DNA from: Alphaproteobacteria bacterium
GTDB lineage: Bacteria > Pseudomonadota > Alphaproteobacteria > UBA8366 > Aestuariispiraceae
Assembly: GCA_006844765.1 (NCBI GenBank)
Contig: SPJV01000099.1
Span: 1 to 64,000, forward strand
Direction: 5' to 3'
Length of the DNA stretch: 64,000 bases
Shown here: one piece after another, positions 61,703 through 64,000 of the stretch
How the letters are laid out: each line of letters begins with the position of its first letter
How positions within the stretch are numbered: the stretch's first letter is position 1
Notes under the pieces: model-generated
What the model was told of the DNA's origin: nothing
Databases searched by the model: none
The model's input: only the letters and a program-made list of their open reading frames with translations
Program-made: the position numbers and the translations under genes

Positions 61703-62203
61703 TTAAGACGAGGCTTTGATTGCCACGATCTCCAATTCCAGATCGCCCTTTGGCCTGCGCCATTTAGCCAAATCACCAACCTCCAAGTCCATCAAGGCGC
61801 GGGCGAGGGGGGAGCTATGTCCAATCAGCCCGATATCGGGGGAGGCTTCATCTTCGCCGACAATGGCGTAAACCGTTTCTCGGTCTTCTTCGTCTACGAC
61901 AGTGACATGACATCCAAAGGAGACATGGGTCGGTGCGTCTTGGGCGTTTGTTTCGATGGCGCTTTCGATCCGCTTTTCGATGTATCGCAGGCGGCGTTCG
62001 ACCCGGGCTAACTCCGCGGCGGCAGCGATCTTGTCAGTACTTGCTTTCAATCGACTGCGTTCTTTCACCAACCCCGCGCGTTCTTCTGAAAGAAGTTTCA
62101 GCCCGCGTGGCGTCACAAGATTCGGATGGGGAGAGATCGGGATCTCCGGTGTCGAATCCTGGACGGAGTCCCCGTCCGGTTCTTTCACGAAAGCGCGGCT
62201 CAT
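61703..62203 (-). CDS. GreA/GreB-family transcription elongation factor
   Basis: This 166-residue factor is GreB-like. The N-terminal coiled-coil (TPRGLKLLSEERAGLVKERS, AELARVERRLRYIEKRIES) would enter the RNA polymerase channel. The C-terminal FKBP-like domain (VSFGCHVTVVDEEDRETVY, PDIGLIGHSSPLARALMDLE) binds the polymerase. It has an extra 30-residue N-terminal tail. The start overlaps the FadR-type gene stop as TGATG, so it is translated with that regulator. Confidence 0.9.
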   Translation of the reverse strand: MSRAFVKEPDGDSVQDSTPEIPISPHPNLVTPRGLKLLSEERAGLVKERSRLKASTDKIAAAAELARVERRLRYIEKRIESAIETNAQDAPTHVSFGCHVTVVDEEDRETVYAIVGEDEASPDIGLIGHSSPLARALMDLEVGDLAKWRRPKGDLELEIVAIKASS

Positions 62204-62946
62204 CAGGATTTCTTTGAGGGACTGTTGCCGCTGCGCCCATAGTGATCCCTGGCCCAGCGTAAGTGCTTTCGCATGGCTGAGGCAGCGCGTTCCGGATCGC
62301 GGGCCGCAATCGCGTCGTGAATTTCCTGATGATGATCCAACACGGTCAAATCATCCTCAGTTGAGCCAAAGAGTTCCGTGCGGTGATACACCAGCATTTC
62401 CGTCAACGTCTCGCGGATCACTGAAATCAAGTGCCGATAGACGACACTGTCCGTCGCTTTCGCAATTGCCATATGAAAGGCAACATCGGCCCGCGGTTTG
62501 TCCGCATCGGGCGCGCGCATTTCAGCAAGAGATGAGGCCATCTCTGTTATCGCCTCGTCGCTGGCGTAGAGCGCGGCGCGGTGGGCGGCCCAGACTTCAA
62601 TCTCCGTGCGCAACTCCATCAGGTCGACCAGATTGCTCCGATCAATGCGGACGATCTCCGCTAGGGCAGGGTCGCGAATGCCGGCTGTTTTCACGACAGT
62701 CGTGCCGCCACCTTGAACGGATGCAAGGAAACCCTGCGCTTTAAGGCGCTCCAAAGCCGCCCTGATCGACACACGGCTCACGCCCAGCTGATCAGCGAGT
62801 TTGCGTTCGGCGGGGAGCTTTTCACCCGCACGGATGTCGCCTGAGGCAATCAGCGTCAAGATACGTTCAGCAACCTGATCCGAAACGGAAGCCTTGCTAC
62901 GGGCGCCATTTGCACCTGGCACAATATTTCCGGCGATATCCGCCAC
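62203..62946 (-). CDS. FadR-subfamily GntR transcriptional regulator (FCD)
   Basis: This 247-residue repressor-type protein has a winged helix-turn-helix (KLPAERKLADQLGVSRVSIR, then ALERLKAQGFLASVQGGGT) and a C-terminal FCD ligand-binding domain (DLMELRTEIEVWAAHRAAL, MAIAKATDSVVYRHLISVIR and a terminal HLRWARDHYG). It senses a small metabolite, probably a carboxylate. Its own target is not in view. It overlaps the GreB-like gene by one base (TGATG). Confidence 0.9.
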   Translation of the reverse strand: MADIAGNIVPGANGARSKASVSDQVAERILTLIASGDIRAGEKLPAERKLADQLGVSRVSIRAALERLKAQGFLASVQGGGTTVVKTAGIRDPALAEIVRIDRSNLVDLMELRTEIEVWAAHRAALYASDEAITEMASSLAEMRAPDADKPRADVAFHMAIAKATDSVVYRHLISVIRETLTEMLVYHRTELFGSTEDDLTVLDHHQEIHDAIAARDPERAASAMRKHLRWARDHYGRSGNSPSKKS

Positions 62947-63066
62947 GTTTTATAATTCCCCGCAGTTCTGCGCTTATTGATTGATGCTAGCCTACCCGAA
63001 TGTCTGCTGCCTAGGCAATGATTAGGGTTGTTGGGGGCGGCTCTTCGGAAGATCGGATGCTATTTC

Positions 63067-63648
63067 TTAGGCTGGCTTGGGACCGGTTGAGCTGCGAATC
63101 AGCAACCAAACCCGCGCCACTTCATGAGTGCTGGTATCCGCGAGATTGGCGACACGGCGAAGCGGAACACCGTCCCGCAGCAATCCTGCGATTAGACGAA
63201 AGCGATCATCTTCGGTCGGCCGGTAATGGCTCGGGCGGAACTGTGGTGTGTATCGTGGATAGGCACGGCGGCGAGGGGCGGGATCATCCGCCATGCCGCG
63301 CCGCTGGGCTTCCGCTCGTGCTTCCTCATGCTTTCGTTTTTCCGCGCGCTCTTTCTCGTCGGACCAGCGGCGGCGGTCCGCAGTCCAGGCTTCATAGGCT
63401 TGTCGGCGCAGATCCCGTTCGTTCTCATCAATCCGGCCATCATCGCGTTCGGGATGGGTGTCCAGGATCGCTTCGTCGATGCTCATCCCATGCATCGCGG
63501 CCATGCGTTCGGCAGCCTGTCGGGCCGCTTCCCGCTCCCCAGTGATGGTTGCCCCTTCCATGACACTGACGATTTTGCGGAAGCGCTCCCGATCCCGTTC
63601 CCTGAAGGGGCGGGCTGTCATCGTTTCGGATGCCTGACCGTTTTGCAT
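63067..63648 (-). CDS. DUF2786-like protein with C-terminal helix-turn-helix-like end
   Basis: This 193-residue charged protein has an N-terminal segment with the DUF2786 look (RFRKIVSVMEGATITGEREA, QAAERMAAMHGMSIDEA). A long Arg/Glu-rich linker and a C-terminal RLIAGLLRDGVPLRRVANLA, DTSTHEVARVWLLIR segment, shaped like a small helix-turn-helix, follow. A DNA- or RNA-related role is plausible, but none is established. It has GGGGTGG upstream and stands alone. Confidence 0.65.
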   Translation of the reverse strand: MQNGQASETMTARPFRERDRERFRKIVSVMEGATITGEREAARQAAERMAAMHGMSIDEAILDTHPERDDGRIDENERDLRRQAYEAWTADRRRWSDEKERAEKRKHEEARAEAQRRGMADDPAPRRRAYPRYTPQFRPSHYRPTEDDRFRLIAGLLRDGVPLRRVANLADTSTHEVARVWLLIRSSTGPKPA

Positions 63649-63724
63649 GAACCACCCCTACAACACTGCCGCCGGTCTTTCAAAAGCGCCGATGATCACT
63701 ATAGTCCGGCGGAAGGACGATGAT

Positions 63725-64000
63725 ATGAACAATGTAACGAATAATCCTTCGGTCGGCGATGACTTGGTGCAGGAATCTGCACCTTTGAAGCCGCTTTTGT
63801 GTGCTGAGGATCCCCCGGCAGTCACGGTGAGAAATGCCCAAGCGCTCAAGCGGGCGATGATCGTTTGCGATCACGCGTCGAACCGTGTGCCCGAATCGCT
63901 CGACGGGTTGGGGGTCGACCCGGCCACCCTTGAACGTCATGTTGCCTATGACATCGGCGCGGCCGGTGTTGCGGAGCATCTTTCCGATGCTTTGGAGATT
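63725..64000 (+). CDS. N-formylglutamate amidohydrolase-family protein (partial, runs off window)
   Basis: Only the first 92 residues are visible, read directly from the plus strand. The start is MNNVTNNPSVGDDLVQESAP, then KRAMIVCDHASNRVPESLDG and ERHVAYDIGAAGVAEHLSDA. The CDHASN and YDIGA motifs match the FGase/HutG family. The gene is preceded by GGAAGGAC seven bases upstream. It is a second family member in the window, unlike the one at 51895 in its N-terminal sequence. Confidence 0.8.
   Translation, partial: MNNVTNNPSVGDDLVQESAPLKPLLCAEDPPAVTVRNAQALKRAMIVCDHASNRVPESLDGLGVDPATLERHVAYDIGAAGVAEHLSDALEI

Overview
This 64 kb window looks like chromosome of a free-living, probably marine, alphaproteobacterium (a Rhodospirillales- or Sneathiella/Thalassospira-like lineage is my inference). 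The base composition is moderately GC-rich. The evidence is an alphaproteobacterial RpoH, a zinc-less L33, a psd-pssA pair, a TRAP transporter with DctBD, a dimethylglycine dehydrogenase, a PleD-type diguanylate cyclase and many PAS/HisKA kinases. I see no insertion sequence, prophage, CRISPR array, rRNA or tRNA. The content is dense and mostly core or metabolic.

Layout. 0-6 kb (minus): response regulator with an Hpt-like tail, LysE exporter, agmatinase, stomatin/NfeD pair and a class I aminotransferase. 5.8-12.6 kb (minus): a complete C4-dicarboxylate-type TRAP system (dctP, dctQ, dctM) with its two-component pair dctB-dctD. A well-formed sigma-54 promoter and two tandem upstream repeats precede dctP. 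12.7-15.8 kb: secreted orphan, thioredoxin-like ferredoxin, and a cysteine-free SUOX-like periplasmic protein translationally coupled to a sensor kinase. 15.8-22.4 kb: dimethylglycine dehydrogenase, MFS carrier, ornithine/lysine decarboxylase with a structured leader, an orphan and a LOG-type hydrolase. 22.5-25.8 kb (plus): LysM protein, phosphatidylserine decarboxylase, phosphatidylserine synthase and a GNAT.

25.8-31.4 kb: a catabolic island of flavin reductase, LLM flavin monooxygenase, DUF1185-type protein, alpha/beta hydrolase and aldehyde dehydrogenase, with a divergent RidA. Its logic resembles Rut or pyridine ring-opening pathways, but the substrate is unknown. 31.4-42.2 kb: EamA exporter, rpoH, rluD, small membrane protein, rpmG, Nudix hydrolase, S41 protease, acyltransferase, GNAT, class III aminotransferase with twin palindromic operators, nitroreductase and rhomboid. 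42.4-46.1 kb (plus): lipoprotein, acyl-CoA synthetase, SDR and Stf0-type sulfotransferase. 46-55.8 kb: orphan, aminotransferase, diguanylate cyclase, COG3146-type acyltransferase with RidA, N-formylglutamate amidohydrolase with a Spx/ArsC-like protein, PAS kinase and a BesD/HalD-like Fe/2OG enzyme. 55.8-64 kb: HNH protein, EamA exporter, peroxiredoxin-like protein, cold-shock protein, hydroxyacid dehydrogenase, EttA, PAS_5 protein, GreB-like factor with a FadR-type regulator, DUF2786-like protein and the start of a second N-formylglutamate amidohydrolase.

The most unusual signal is at 52774-52863. Six 15-bp tandem units each read as a four-codon mini-ORF with its stop and next start joined as TAAATG. 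They form a stop-start chain from the end of the amidohydrolase gene to a TTG start overlapped as TTGA. Other points worth a second look are the twin TGTGATCACA operators, the 13-bp perfect inverted repeat at 13657-13699, the sigma-54/UAS arrangement, the HxD version of a BesD-like enzyme, and the flavin monooxygenase island.
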